A program made the position numbers and the translations under genes. DNA of 64,000 bases from positions 1 through 64,000 of the forward strand of contig CAJYHN010000002.1 in the NCBI GenBank assembly GCA_913774665.1. The letters run 5' to 3'. The notes below the pieces were generated by a model. It had not been told where the DNA came from and ran no database searches. It saw only the letters and a program-made list of their open reading frames with translations. Each line of letters opens with the position of its first letter. The stretch's first letter is position 1. This stretch comes from an uncultured Microbacterium sp. Lineage in GTDB: Bacteria; Actinomycetota; Actinomycetes; Actinomycetales; Microbacteriaceae. Below are positions 1 through 8,652 of the stretch, piece after piece.

Positions 1-27
1 GGAGAGTAGGACACCGCCGGACTTCTT
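1..27 (+). rRNA. rrf: 5S ribosomal RNA, 3' end only
   Basis: The first bases, GGAGAGTAGGACACCGCCGG, match the conserved 3' end of actinobacterial 5S rRNA. The rest of the gene lies outside the window. A strong hairpin follows, as expected at the end of an rRNA operon. The exact 3' end (25 to 28) is estimated. Confidence 0.85.
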
Positions 28-34
28 TTCACCG

Positions 35-64
35 AAATGGCCACCCAAAGTTGGGTGGCCATTT
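35..64 (+). terminator. rRNA operon terminator hairpin
   Basis: A perfect 12-bp inverted repeat (35-46 with 53-64) with a 6-base loop sits right after the 5S rRNA. There is no long T-run, as is common in actinobacteria. Confidence 0.85.
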
Positions 65-205
65 CGCATTCACGGGCACAATCCCCCCGTGGTGATCGAC
101 GTCGGTCGAACCAGGGGGAGACGTTTCAGCGCCGGTGCACACACCCCACCCCGGACAGGGAGGGTGTGAGCACCGGCGCTTCGCCGTCCCCGCGCCGCTG
201 ATCGG

Positions 206-211
206 TAGGCT
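206..211 (+). promoter_or_regulatory. -10 element TAGGCT of a probably leaderless MFS mRNA
   Basis: TAGGCT lies exactly 7 bases before the GTG at 219 and no Shine-Dalgarno is present, so transcription would start at or next to the start codon. The same layout recurs elsewhere in the window. Confidence 0.55.
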
Positions 212-218
212 CGAGGAC

Positions 219-1433
219 GTGAGCGAGTTCTCGGGCCATCTTCCCGGGAGTCGCGACTACCGTCGCCTGCTGGTCGGCCTCTTCTTCGGTGGCGTGGCGA
301 CCTTCGCCCAGCTCTACGCGACGCAGGCCGTCCTTCCGGCGATCGCCGACGATCTCTCGGCGGGCCCTGCAGGGGCAGCGCTGACGGTGTCGGCATCCAC
401 TCTCGGCTTGGCGATGGCGGTCATCCCGTGGTCGCTGGTGGCCGATCGCATCGGTCGTGTGCCCGCCATGGCCATCGGCTTGATCGTGGCGACTGTTCTC
501 GGCGCCGTCACGCCCTTCGCCGGCGACCTCGGCCTGCTGTTGACGCTGCGCCTTCTCGAGGGGGCGGCGCTCGGCGCCGTTCCGGCGGTTGCCCTCGCAT
601 ACCTGAGCGAGGAGGTGTCGCCCCGGTATGTGGCGGCCGCCGCCGGCTCCTACATCGCCGGGACGACCGTGGGCGGTCTCTCCGGACGCGTCGCTTCGGG
701 CTTCGTCGCCGAACTGGCCGGATGGCGGTTGGGGGTGGCATCCGTCGTCCTTCTCTGCGTGGTCGCGGCGGTGGTCTTCTTGGGGCTCGTGCCGGCGGCG
801 CGCGGATTCGTTCCCGGTCGGTCCCGGAGCGTGAGGGGACCGTCGGTGAGGCGACGTCTGGCGCTCAACCTCCGCTCTCCGGTGCAGCTCGCTCTCTATG
901 CCCAAGCCTTCCTGCTGATGGGCGCCTTCGTCGCTGTTTACAACTATCTCGGCTTCCACGTGGCGGCGCCGCCGTTCGCGCTGCCGCCGGCGGTGGTGAC
1001 GCTGCTGTTCCTCGCGTACCTCGCCGGGACGGTCTCGTCTCCGCGCGCGGGTGCGCTGGCCGTGAGGTACGGCAGGCTTCCCCTCCTGCTCGGCAGCACC
1101 GGACTCATGGCGGCGGGAGTGGTCGTGATGTTCCTCCCGTTCATCGCCGCGGTGATCGTGGGGCTTCTCGCCTTCACCGCGGGCTTCTTCGGGGCGCACG
1201 CGGTGGCCTCGGGCTGGACTCCGGTCGCCGCCGATCCCGAGGCCCGCGCGCAGGCGTCGTCGCTGTACTACCTCGGGTACTACGCGGGCTCGAGCCTGTT
1301 CGGATGGCTGCTGGGGCTGGTCTTCGCGTCCGCCGGGTGGGCGGTGTTCCTCACCGCGGTGCTCGGAATGTGCCTGGTCGCGCTGGTGATCGCCTGGTCG
1401 GCCCTGCGCGCAGCTCCCTCTCGTCCGCGGTGA
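219..1433 (+). CDS. MFS transporter, drug/metabolite efflux type
   Basis: A major facilitator superfamily protein of about 404 residues with around 12 hydrophobic segments. The loop between segments 2 and 3 carries an MFS motif-A-like stretch (VADRIGR). Overall similarity is to the YnfM/AraJ-like exporters, so it probably expels a small molecule by proton antiport; the substrate cannot be inferred. The reading frame is open back to a GTG at 135, but I prefer GTG 219: the extra 28 residues are polar and unlike the family, and a -10 sits 7 bases upstream of 219. It stands alone after the rRNA operon. Confidence 0.8.
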   Translation: MSEFSGHLPGSRDYRRLLVGLFFGGVATFAQLYATQAVLPAIADDLSAGPAGAALTVSASTLGLAMAVIPWSLVADRIGRVPAMAIGLIVATVLGAVTPFAGDLGLLLTLRLLEGAALGAVPAVALAYLSEEVSPRYVAAAAGSYIAGTTVGGLSGRVASGFVAELAGWRLGVASVVLLCVVAAVVFLGLVPAARGFVPGRSRSVRGPSVRRRLALNLRSPVQLALYAQAFLLMGAFVAVYNYLGFHVAAPPFALPPAVVTLLFLAYLAGTVSSPRAGALAVRYGRLPLLLGSTGLMAAGVVVMFLPFIAAVIVGLLAFTAGFFGAHAVASGWTPVAADPEARAQASSLYYLGYYAGSSLFGWLLGLVFASAGWAVFLTAVLGMCLVALVIAWSALRAAPSRPR

Positions 1434-1549
1434 GATCGGAGGGCAGCCCGGACGGCGGATCTGGCGACACTCGGCGGGTCGAGGTCAATGCCCGAGGTCG
1501 ATGTCGGTGGAAGCGACTAGCGTCGGTGGTGATGTGAGGGAGGTCGGCA

Positions 1550-3850
1550 GTGGACGACGCCGATGAGCGCGCTGTGATGGACGATGAGATGGTCGATGCC
1601 GGTCGGAACGACGCGGATGATCTCGACGCCGAAGAGACGGTCGAGACGACGACCGAGATCAGTTACGACGAGCAGCGGTATCCGGCGCGACCCCGTCGGC
1701 TGCGCCCCCGCGATCAGTTCCGCGGTGGCACTCTCCGTCGATTCCTCACCGATCCTCGCAACGCGAACGGAGGCAACCCCTCCTACGTGGAGTGGCTCGT
1801 CCGTCAGTCGATGCTCAAGGACGCCGATGTGTTGAGCAGGCAGCTGTCCGGTCAGCCCTCGATGTGGCGTAATCCCTACGCGCGTCCGGACGCGCGCCGG
1901 GCCATCGAATCGACCGACGTCTGGTTCACCGCCTATCCGATCTCGCTCATCACCCGCCCGGGGGAGTCGTTCCTCGAGGCGCTGGGTGATGAGGCGTTGT
2001 GGGAGGCCTTCGAGTGGGTGGGGATCAACGGCATCCACACCGGTCCCGTCAAAAGAGCCGGAGGCATCACCGGCTGGCAGGAGACCCCGAGCGTCGACGG
2101 TCACTTCGATCGCATCAGCACGCAGATCGACCCCGAGTTCGGCGACGAGAACGCGTTCCGCCGCGTCGCCGATGTGGCGGAGTCGCACGGCGGCAGCGTC
2201 ATCGACGACATCGTTCCGGGTCACACGGGTAAGGGCGCGGATTTCCGGCTCGCCGAGATGGCCTACAAGGACTATCCGGGCATCTACCACATGGTCGAGA
2301 TCCCCCGTGAGGACTGGGATCTGCTTCCCGAGGTGCCGGCCGGGCGCGACTCGGTCAACCTCGACGCCGAGACCGAGCGCGAGCTGAGCGCACGCGGCTA
2401 CATCATCGGCGAGCTGCAGCGCGTCATCTTCTACACCCCGGGGGTGAAGGAGACGAACTGGAGCACGACCGCCCCGGTCGTCGGGACCGACGGTCTCGAA
2501 CGACGCTGGGTCTATCTCCACTACTTCAAGGAGGGGCAGCCGTCGATCAACTGGCTCGACCCCACCTTCGCGGGGATGCGGCTCGTGATCGGGGACGCCC
2601 TGCACTCCCTCGGAGACCTCGGGACGAGCGCGCTGCGACTCGACGCGAACGGCTTCCTCGGCGTGGAGAAGAGCGCAGAGGGCCTGCCCGCGTGGTCGGA
2701 GGGGCACCCGCTGTCGCACGCGGCGAACCACATCATCGCCGGGATGGTCCGAAAGGTCGGCGGGTTCACGTTCCAGGAGCTGAACCTGACGATGGAGGAC
2801 ATCCGCGACACGAGTGCGGTCGGCGCCGACCTGTCGTACGACTTCGTCACGCGGCCCGGGTACCACCACGCCCTCGCGACGGCGAACACGGAGTTCCTGC
2901 GGCTCGCGCTGACGACGGCGCTCGAGACCGGCGTCGAGCCCGTCCAGCTCGTGCACGGCATGCAGAACCACGACGAGCTGACCTACGAGCTCGTGCACTG
3001 GGCCACGACCCACCGCGACACCGTCTACCCCTTCCGGCACGACGAGCACACCGGGGGAGAGATCGCCGAGATGGTGCGCGCAGAGCTCACCGAGAAGCTC
3101 ACCGTCGACGCCGATTACAACCTCGTCTTCACGCAGAACGGGATCGCCTGCACGTCGGCATCCCTCATCGCCGCGACGCAGGGCAAGGCGACGCTGGAGG
3201 AGATCACCGACGAGGACATCCCGGCCATCCGCGACGCCCACCTGCTGCTCGCGAAGTACAACTCCTGGCAGCCGGGGGTCTTCGCCCTCTCGGGCTGGGA
3301 TCTCACCGGCTCGCTCACGCTCCCGGCCGACGATGTGCGACACCTCATCTCGACCGGCGACACGCGCTGGATCGAGCGGGGAGCGCACGACCTGCTCGAC
3401 GTGGCCCCCGATGCGGCATCGTCGATGTCGGGCGTTCCGCGCGCGCGCTCGCTCTACGGCTCGTTGGGGCGGCAGCAGAAGGACCCCGAATCCTTCCTGG
3501 CCGGGCTGAAGGAGATCCTGCGGATTCGCGGTGACCACGGCATCGCCATCGCCTCGCAGGTCGACATCCCGCAGGTCGGGCATCCGAGCATGCTCGTGAT
3601 GGTCCATCGTCTCGACGGTGGCGACCGACGGGATGAGACAGCACCCCTGCAGATCACGGTGCTGAACTTCTCGAGCGAGACGATCGAGGGAACGGTCCGC
3701 TCGGAATGGCTGGTGCCGCAGAGCACCGCGATCGACGCGGCGACCGGTGAGGCCGTCGGCCGCGTGGACGAGCTGCAGAGCTTCTCTCTCGAGCTCGGGC
3801 CGTACGCCGGTCTGTTCCTCGTGCTGGAGGCGCCGGCCGCCGACGACTGA
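1550..3850 (+). CDS. GH13 family protein, trehalose-synthase-like
   Basis: A 766-residue alpha-amylase superfamily (GH13) enzyme. The catalytic signatures are visible in order: a GTSALRLDANGF stretch with the nucleophile Asp, FTFQELN with the acid/base Glu, and QNHDEL with the transition-state Asp. A C-terminal beta domain follows. The first 45 residues are acidic and low complexity. The pattern resembles the actinobacterial trehalose-synthase-like GH13 group that interconverts maltose and trehalose, but the activity is inferred. The GTG start follows a GGGAGG ribosome-binding site; an in-frame ATG lies 27 bases downstream. No other trehalose or glycogen genes are nearby. Confidence 0.75.
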   Translation: MDDADERAVMDDEMVDAGRNDADDLDAEETVETTTEISYDEQRYPARPRRLRPRDQFRGGTLRRFLTDPRNANGGNPSYVEWLVRQSMLKDADVLSRQLSGQPSMWRNPYARPDARRAIESTDVWFTAYPISLITRPGESFLEALGDEALWEAFEWVGINGIHTGPVKRAGGITGWQETPSVDGHFDRISTQIDPEFGDENAFRRVADVAESHGGSVIDDIVPGHTGKGADFRLAEMAYKDYPGIYHMVEIPREDWDLLPEVPAGRDSVNLDAETERELSARGYIIGELQRVIFYTPGVKETNWSTTAPVVGTDGLERRWVYLHYFKEGQPSINWLDPTFAGMRLVIGDALHSLGDLGTSALRLDANGFLGVEKSAEGLPAWSEGHPLSHAANHIIAGMVRKVGGFTFQELNLTMEDIRDTSAVGADLSYDFVTRPGYHHALATANTEFLRLALTTALETGVEPVQLVHGMQNHDELTYELVHWATTHRDTVYPFRHDEHTGGEIAEMVRAELTEKLTVDADYNLVFTQNGIACTSASLIAATQGKATLEEITDEDIPAIRDAHLLLAKYNSWQPGVFALSGWDLTGSLTLPADDVRHLISTGDTRWIERGAHDLLDVAPDAASSMSGVPRARSLYGSLGRQQKDPESFLAGLKEILRIRGDHGIAIASQVDIPQVGHPSMLVMVHRLDGGDRRDETAPLQITVLNFSSETIEGTVRSEWLVPQSTAIDAATGEAVGRVDELQSFSLELGPYAGLFLVLEAPAADD

Positions 3851-3911
3851 CGCTCGCGGGCGGCGCCACCGGTGACGGATGGTGCCCGCCCGCGATGTCG
3901 GGGGCCGCGCG

Positions 3912-3917
3912 TACGCT
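3912..3917 (+). promoter_or_regulatory. -10 element TACGCT, leaderless type
   Basis: TACGCT ends 6 bases before GTG 3924. There is no ribosome-binding site, and this spacing decides the start over the in-frame ATG at 3879. Confidence 0.5.
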
Positions 3918-3923
3918 GACGCC

Positions 3924-4478
3924 GTGCCGCCCTCTCCTCCGTGTCTCGTCGTCAGCTGCGTCGGCGTCGCAGAGCCTGACGCGCCCATCGCCCTGTGCGC
4001 GTGGCACCTCGCGGTGAGCGCCGACTGGTCGGCTGCCCACGAGGGCGTCACGGACGTCCTGCCCGCGCCGTGCCTCGTGTGCGGATCACGTCTCGGCGTC
4101 CGTTGGCCGTCGGGATGGCTGTGCGCGGTGTGCGAGTGGCGGCACGGAGAACCGCTCGACGACGAACTCCCCTCACCGCGGGTCGACGTCGTCTACTACC
4201 TGCGCTTCGACGACCGCGTGAAGATCGGAACGACGGCGCATCCACGCCAGCGGCTCGCGGCGATCTGGCACGACGAGCTCCTCGCGTTCGAGCCGGGGGA
4301 CCGGCTCGTCGAACGTCGGCGCCACGCGCTCTTCGCCGACGAGCGCTTCGGCCGGACCGAGTGGTTCCGTCGCAGTCCCGCGCTCGACGCGCACATCGCG
4401 AACCTCGCCGCCGGCGTCGACGACCCGTGGGCGCGGTACGCGCGATGGGTGAGCGAGGCCATCGCTCGGCGCGGATGA
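3924..4478 (+). CDS. Cys-rich N-terminus plus GIY-YIG/T5orf172-like domain
   Basis: A 184-residue protein. The N-terminal half has eight possible zinc ligands (C7, C12, C25, H28, C50, C53, C67, C70), the last four as two CxxC pairs. From about residue 88 a VVYYLRF...VKIGTT...R...R pattern and a downstream EWF resemble the GIY-YIG nuclease superfamily, specifically the T5orf172/MUG113 group. Function is unknown; DNA binding or cleavage is an inference. It is monocistronic and probably leaderless. The frame is open back to ATG 3879, but the -10 spacing favours GTG 3924. Confidence 0.65.
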   Translation: MPPSPPCLVVSCVGVAEPDAPIALCAWHLAVSADWSAAHEGVTDVLPAPCLVCGSRLGVRWPSGWLCAVCEWRHGEPLDDELPSPRVDVVYYLRFDDRVKIGTTAHPRQRLAAIWHDELLAFEPGDRLVERRRHALFADERFGRTEWFRRSPALDAHIANLAAGVDDPWARYARWVSEAIARRG

Positions 4479-4554
4479 GGGTTCGGACGCAAGCCCTCTC
4501 TCGGCCGTGTCCCTGCCCGTAGCGTGGGTGTACCCCCGCAGAAAGGCGACCAGC

Positions 4555-5307
4555 ATGGGCTTCCTCGATCGACTCTTCGGTTCCGGTGACGAGTCCCGAC
4601 GCGCCGACATCCCTCCCGCGCCCCGCGGGACCGCGAGCGAACTGCGCGACACCGACGGTCGGTATGCGCCGCCACCCCCGCCGCAGGCTCGGACCGCGCA
4701 GGGCGCCGCGTCGGCGGCATCCGGATCGTCCGACGATCAGCGGGCGATCGAGCGATACCGTTATCTGCTGCGCACAGCTCCGCCCGAGACCGTCGAGCAG
4801 GTGCACGCCGAGGCGTTCGGGAAGCTCTCTCCGGAGCAGCGCCAGCAGGTGCTTCAGGAACTGTCGTCGGGGCTCGACCCCGCGGAGCGACCCCGCACCG
4901 ACGACCCCGACGCGCTGGCGCGAGCCGCGACCCGGGCCGAATACCGGCAGCCGGGTTTCATGGAGCGCACGTTCGGCGGCCGTTCGTTCTCGAACGGCCC
5001 CGGGTTCGGGTCGATGCTCGGGGCGTCGATGCTCGGCACCATCGGCGGGTACGTCGTGGGCTCCGCGCTGGTCGGAGCCCTCTTCGACCCTGGCTACGAC
5101 GCCGGCTATGCCGACGGTGCCGAAGCCGACGACGCCGCGGGCGACCCGGGAGCGGTCGATGCCGCGGCGACGGACGGCGGGGGAGCGGATGCCGGTGGCG
5201 ACATCGGCGCCGGGTTCGGCGGCGACGCCGGGGGCGGATTCGGCGGTGGCTTCGGCGGTGGTGATTTCGGCGGTGGTGATTTCGGCGGCGGCGACTTCGG
5301 GTTCTGA
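4555..5307 (+). CDS. conserved actinobacterial protein with Gly-rich tail
   Basis: A 250-residue protein of unknown function beginning MGFLDRLFGSG. The middle carries an IERYRYLLRTAPPE motif followed by LSPEQRQQVLQEL, a pattern I know from a widespread actinobacterial family sometimes labelled, without support, as a cation-transporting ATPase; no ATPase motif is present. Around residues 142-180 is a Gly/Ser-rich hydrophobic stretch that may be one membrane segment. The C-terminus is almost pure Gly/Asp/Phe with three GGGDF repeats. The start is set by AGAAAGG 8 bases upstream of ATG; a longer frame from 4507 lacks support. Confidence 0.7.
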   Translation: MGFLDRLFGSGDESRRADIPPAPRGTASELRDTDGRYAPPPPPQARTAQGAASAASGSSDDQRAIERYRYLLRTAPPETVEQVHAEAFGKLSPEQRQQVLQELSSGLDPAERPRTDDPDALARAATRAEYRQPGFMERTFGGRSFSNGPGFGSMLGASMLGTIGGYVVGSALVGALFDPGYDAGYADGAEADDAAGDPGAVDAAATDGGGADAGGDIGAGFGGDAGGGFGGGFGGGDFGGGDFGGGDFGF

Positions 5308-5390
5308 GCCGGCCGGCCCGAGCGCGCGCCTCGCCGGGCGGCCCGCGCGAGACACCCTCCCACCTCCCGCGGCAGCGCCTGGGGGAACGC

Positions 5391-5396
5391 TATGGT
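5391..5396 (+). promoter_or_regulatory. -10 element TATGGT, leaderless type
   Basis: TATGGT ends 7 bases before ATG 5404 and no ribosome-binding site is present. The in-frame ATG at 5392 lies inside the hexamer and is not preferred. Confidence 0.45.
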
Positions 5397-5403
5397 CGAG
5401 GCC

Positions 5404-7023
5404 ATGGCGCTCTCCAACCCGAGCGAAGGTCTCGGCCTGCGGCGCAGCATCGTCTCGAACCAATCGCTGCTCGCGGCCGCCGCCACGATCGGGGTGATCG
5501 TGTCGATCGTTCTCGGTCAGGTGCGCGACCCGTCGACGTTCTTCCTCGGTGCCGCCGCTGTCTACGTCGGGACGATCGCGGCTGTTCTCGTGCCGTGGGA
5601 TGCGGTGCCGCGCTGGACGCTCGCCCTCCTCCCCGCCATCGACGTCGTCGTCATCGCGGTGATGCGGGAGAGCGCCCCCACCGCCGGTCTCGGCCTGCTG
5701 TGGGCTTTCCCGGCGTTGTGGGTCGGGGGCACGTTCGGCCTCCGAGGCGTCGTGGCGGTCTCGTCGGTCATCAGCATCCTGCTTCTGCACCAGACCATCA
5801 CCGACACCGAGCAGCGCTTCGCGTCGTCGACGCTCGTGCTGCCGTTCATCATCGCTTCGCTGTCGTCGATGGCCCACCTGACCGCGCGCCGGGCGCGGGC
5901 GCAGCGGGCTCTGCTCGAGAAGCAGTCGGCCGAACTCCGTCGCGCGCTCGAGCGCGCGCAGCGCCAGGAAGATCTCGTGACCGAGGTGCTCGACGCCGTC
6001 GACTTCGGCGTGACGCGCATCACGGCGACGGGGGAGTTCGCGGTGACGAACACCGCCCACGGGCTGCTGCTCGACACCACCGATGCGTTCGGACACGAGA
6101 TCGCGGTGTTCGCGGCGGACGGCTCGACGCCCATCACGTCCTCGGCCAGTCCCCTCGCGCGTGCCCGCGCCGGCGAGGTGTTCGAGAGCGAGATGGTCTG
6201 GTACGGGCTTCCCGGCGAGGACCGCCGCGCGCTCAGCGTCACCGCCCGCCGCCTCCCGGCTCCCGACGGGGTGGACGCCGGCGGAGTGGTCGTCTCCCGC
6301 GACGTCACGGTCGAGGAGCAGGCCCGTCGCGCGCGCGAAGACCTCGTCGCGAGCGTCTCGCACGAACTGCGCACCCCGCTGACCTCGATCATCGGCTACC
6401 TCGATCTGGTGCTCGACGACGACGCGCTCGACGACGGCGCGCGCGATCGCCTCGAGATCGCGGAGCGCAACGCCTCCCGGCTGCTCGAGCTGGTCGCCGA
6501 CATCCTCTCGCAGTCCACCGCCTCGGGCGCAGGGAGCGCCGTCGAACTCGACCGTCGTCCCGCCGACATCGCAGCGCTCGTCCGCGCCGCGATCGAGTCG
6601 ATCGAACCGCGTGCTCGAGACCACGGCATCCGGATCATCACGGGCGAGATCGCCCCGGTGCGAGCCGTCGTCGACGCCCGGCGCGTGCGTCAGATCGTCG
6701 ACAACCTGCTGTCGAACGCCGTGAAGTACATCCCCCGCGGCGCCTCGATCACCGTGGGGGTGATCACCGATGTGCAGTCGCTGTCGATCGTGGTCTCCGA
6801 TGACGGTCCGGGCATCTCGCCGAGCGAGCAGGCGCGCTTGTTCGAGAGGTTCTTCCGCGGAGACGCTGTGCGCAAGACCTCGACCCACGGCAGCGGCCTC
6901 GGGCTGGCCATCAGCCGCGACCTCGCCCGCGCGCACGGCGGGGAGATCACCGTACGGACCGCGCCCGGCGAGGGTGCCACATTCACCGTGCGGTTGCCGC
7001 GCGACCCGAAGGGGGACGGATGA
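5404..7023 (+). CDS. membrane sensor histidine kinase
   Basis: A 539-residue kinase. The first ~165 residues contain about five membrane segments with little extracytoplasmic sequence. A coiled-coil linker and a PAS-like region follow. The HisKA box is VSHELRTPLTSI with the phospho-acceptor His320; the N box (DNLLSNAVKY), the DDGPGIS box and the GSGLGLAI box of the ATP-binding domain are intact, so it should be active. It overlaps the next gene by 4 bases (ATGA). The partner is probably the lone receiver on the opposite strand at 8182, although that lacks an output domain. Confidence 0.85.
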   Translation: MALSNPSEGLGLRRSIVSNQSLLAAAATIGVIVSIVLGQVRDPSTFFLGAAAVYVGTIAAVLVPWDAVPRWTLALLPAIDVVVIAVMRESAPTAGLGLLWAFPALWVGGTFGLRGVVAVSSVISILLLHQTITDTEQRFASSTLVLPFIIASLSSMAHLTARRARAQRALLEKQSAELRRALERAQRQEDLVTEVLDAVDFGVTRITATGEFAVTNTAHGLLLDTTDAFGHEIAVFAADGSTPITSSASPLARARAGEVFESEMVWYGLPGEDRRALSVTARRLPAPDGVDAGGVVVSRDVTVEEQARRAREDLVASVSHELRTPLTSIIGYLDLVLDDDALDDGARDRLEIAERNASRLLELVADILSQSTASGAGSAVELDRRPADIAALVRAAIESIEPRARDHGIRIITGEIAPVRAVVDARRVRQIVDNLLSNAVKYIPRGASITVGVITDVQSLSIVVSDDGPGISPSEQARLFERFFRGDAVRKTSTHGSGLGLAISRDLARAHGGEITVRTAPGEGATFTVRLPRDPKGDG

Positions 7024-8177
7024 GCCTCGACCTGCTCAGTCTGCAGACCGCCGCGTCGGTGGTCATCGTCATCTCGACCGTGATGTATCTGCTCGACACG
7101 CTCATGCTGAAGGACGGCCTGCCCGGCCGCATCTGGGCGAGCGCGTACCTGGCGGGCACGTTCTCGGCCCTGTGCTACCTGGGCTGGCTCCTGCTGCCGG
7201 ACGTCTATCTCGCGATCGCCCTCGGAAACGGCGCCTTCGTCGCGGCGACGGGGCTCATCTGGCTCGGGTGCGTCGCGTTCAACGGCCGGTCGGCGCGAGT
7301 GCCGTCGGTGGTCCTCGCGGCCGTGATCCTCGTCGTGATCATCTCGGCGCTGGCAGCCGGGCCCGAGGGCGGTGACTGGGCGGGAGCGGTGGCGCTGTTC
7401 CTCGGCAACGCGGCCCTCGCCGTGGCCGGAGCGATCGAGACGCGACGCGGGGCCATCCGCCGCCGATGGAGCGCGACCGGGCTGACGCTCGTGCTGGGGA
7501 TCGAGGCGGTGTGGTTCGTCGCCCGCACCGTCGTCTTCGTCGGCGTGGGTCCCGACAGCGAGCTGTTCCGGACCGCGTTCGACACGCGGGTGTCGTCCCT
7601 GCTCACGATCACGCTGGTGATCGCGGCCGTCGTGGTGACCTCTGCTCTGCGGGCCGACGAGTCGGCGCTGAGGGGAACGGGCGCGTCGAAGTCGTTGTCG
7701 GTGGATGCCGACGGCGTGCTGTTCCGCGAATCGTTCGAGGCGACGATGGCCATCGTGTGCGCGCGCGCCGAGGTGGCCGGAGAGGGGGTGGGGCTGATCT
7801 GCGTCCGCGTCGACGACCTGCGGAGGGTCGCCGTCGCGTTCGGACCCGACGAGGCGGAGTCCATCGCGCGCGAGTTCCGGGCGTCGGTGCGTCGTCACGC
7901 GCCGACGATGGCGCTGGTGGGTGCCCTGGATCCCGCCGGCGTCGCCGTGGCGTTCACCACCACCGCGACCACAGACGTGAAGAGGGTCACGCGCATCCTG
8001 CACGAGCGGGTCGTCTCCGACCTGGGGCGCCTCGGGCCGTCGGCCCTTCCGGTGGTGGGAATCGGAATGGCGCTCACCGCCGATCACGGGTTCGACGCCG
8101 CGGCCCTCGTCGCGCGGGCAGACGAAGCGGCCGCGCATGCTGCCGTGACCGGTACGCAGCCGTTCGGGCTGGTCTGA
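7020..8177 (+). CDS. membrane protein with degenerate GGDEF-like domain
   Basis: A 385-residue protein with about six to seven membrane segments in the first ~215 residues, then a soluble domain of ~160 residues. The soluble part has the outline of a diguanylate cyclase fold (a VRVDDLRRVAVAFG stretch, a later VGIGMALTADHGFD and a RADEAAAHAAV helix). Where GGDEF should stand there is VGALDPAGV, so metal and GTP ligands are missing. I read it as a catalytically dead GGDEF-like sensor or effector; this is inference from pattern. Translation is coupled to the histidine kinase by ATGA. It ends 4 bases from the convergent receiver gene. Confidence 0.6.
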   Translation: MSLDLLSLQTAASVVIVISTVMYLLDTLMLKDGLPGRIWASAYLAGTFSALCYLGWLLLPDVYLAIALGNGAFVAATGLIWLGCVAFNGRSARVPSVVLAAVILVVIISALAAGPEGGDWAGAVALFLGNAALAVAGAIETRRGAIRRRWSATGLTLVLGIEAVWFVARTVVFVGVGPDSELFRTAFDTRVSSLLTITLVIAAVVVTSALRADESALRGTGASKSLSVDADGVLFRESFEATMAIVCARAEVAGEGVGLICVRVDDLRRVAVAFGPDEAESIAREFRASVRRHAPTMALVGALDPAGVAVAFTTTATTDVKRVTRILHERVVSDLGRLGPSALPVVGIGMALTADHGFDAAALVARADEAAAHAAVTGTQPFGLV

Positions 8178-8181
8178 GCGA

Positions 8182-8553
8182 TCAGGTCGTGGCGTCGAGG
8201 AGAGACTCGACGCGCTGGCGCAGCTCGCGGGGGCGGAAGGGCTTCGTGAGGTAGTCGTCGGCGCCGGCGTCGCGTCCGGCGCGCTGCTCGGCGTCATCGG
8301 CGCGGGCGCTGACCATGAGGATGCGCGTCGCGCTGAACTCCCGGATGCGTCGTGCCGTCTCGAACCCGTCGATACCGGGCATGCTCACGTCGAGGGTGAC
8401 CACGGAGGGGGCGTAGCGACGCACCAATTCGATCCCGTCGAGCCCGGTCGCCGCGGCGTGCACGACGAACCCGGCTGCCTCGAGCACCGTCGACACGAGA
8501 AGACGGATGTCGAGGTCGTCCTCGATGACGACCGCGGTGCGGGTGGCGGGCAT
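8182..8553 (-). CDS. single-domain response regulator (receiver only)
   Basis: A 123-residue CheY-like receiver with all key residues: acidic pair D12/D13, phospho-acceptor D55 (VTLDVSMPG), Ser82 at the switch position and K104 in LTKPF. There is no DNA-binding output domain, so it acts by protein contact or passes the phosphate on. It converges tail to tail with the kinase/GGDEF-like pair with 4 bases between stops. A TAGTCT hexamer about 40 bases upstream of the ATG may be its -10. It is a shadow-free portion of a much longer open frame; the ATG at 8553 is where homology to receivers begins. Confidence 0.85.
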   Translation of the reverse strand: MPATRTAVVIEDDLDIRLLVSTVLEAAGFVVHAAATGLDGIELVRRYAPSVVTLDVSMPGIDGFETARRIREFSATRILMVSARADDAEQRAGRDAGADDYLTKPFRPRELRQRVESLLDATT

Positions 8554-8652
8554 GGCGGAGCTTTCAGAGACCGAGCGGGCGGCGGTCTTCTCGAAGACTA
8601 GACGACGCGGGGGATCATCGCTGGGGGGTGGCGGATGTGGCATCCTCTTCGG

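Noticed and set aside
1517-4051. An 844-codon open frame antisense to the GH13 gene
   Set aside because: It is the mirror of a conserved enzyme gene; Arg/Asp/Val-rich composition is the usual antisense product of GC-rich coding DNA, with no recognisable domain.
4048-6936. A 962-codon antisense frame across the 4555 gene and histidine kinase gene
   Set aside because: Shadow of two real genes in high-GC DNA; no start signal or motif.
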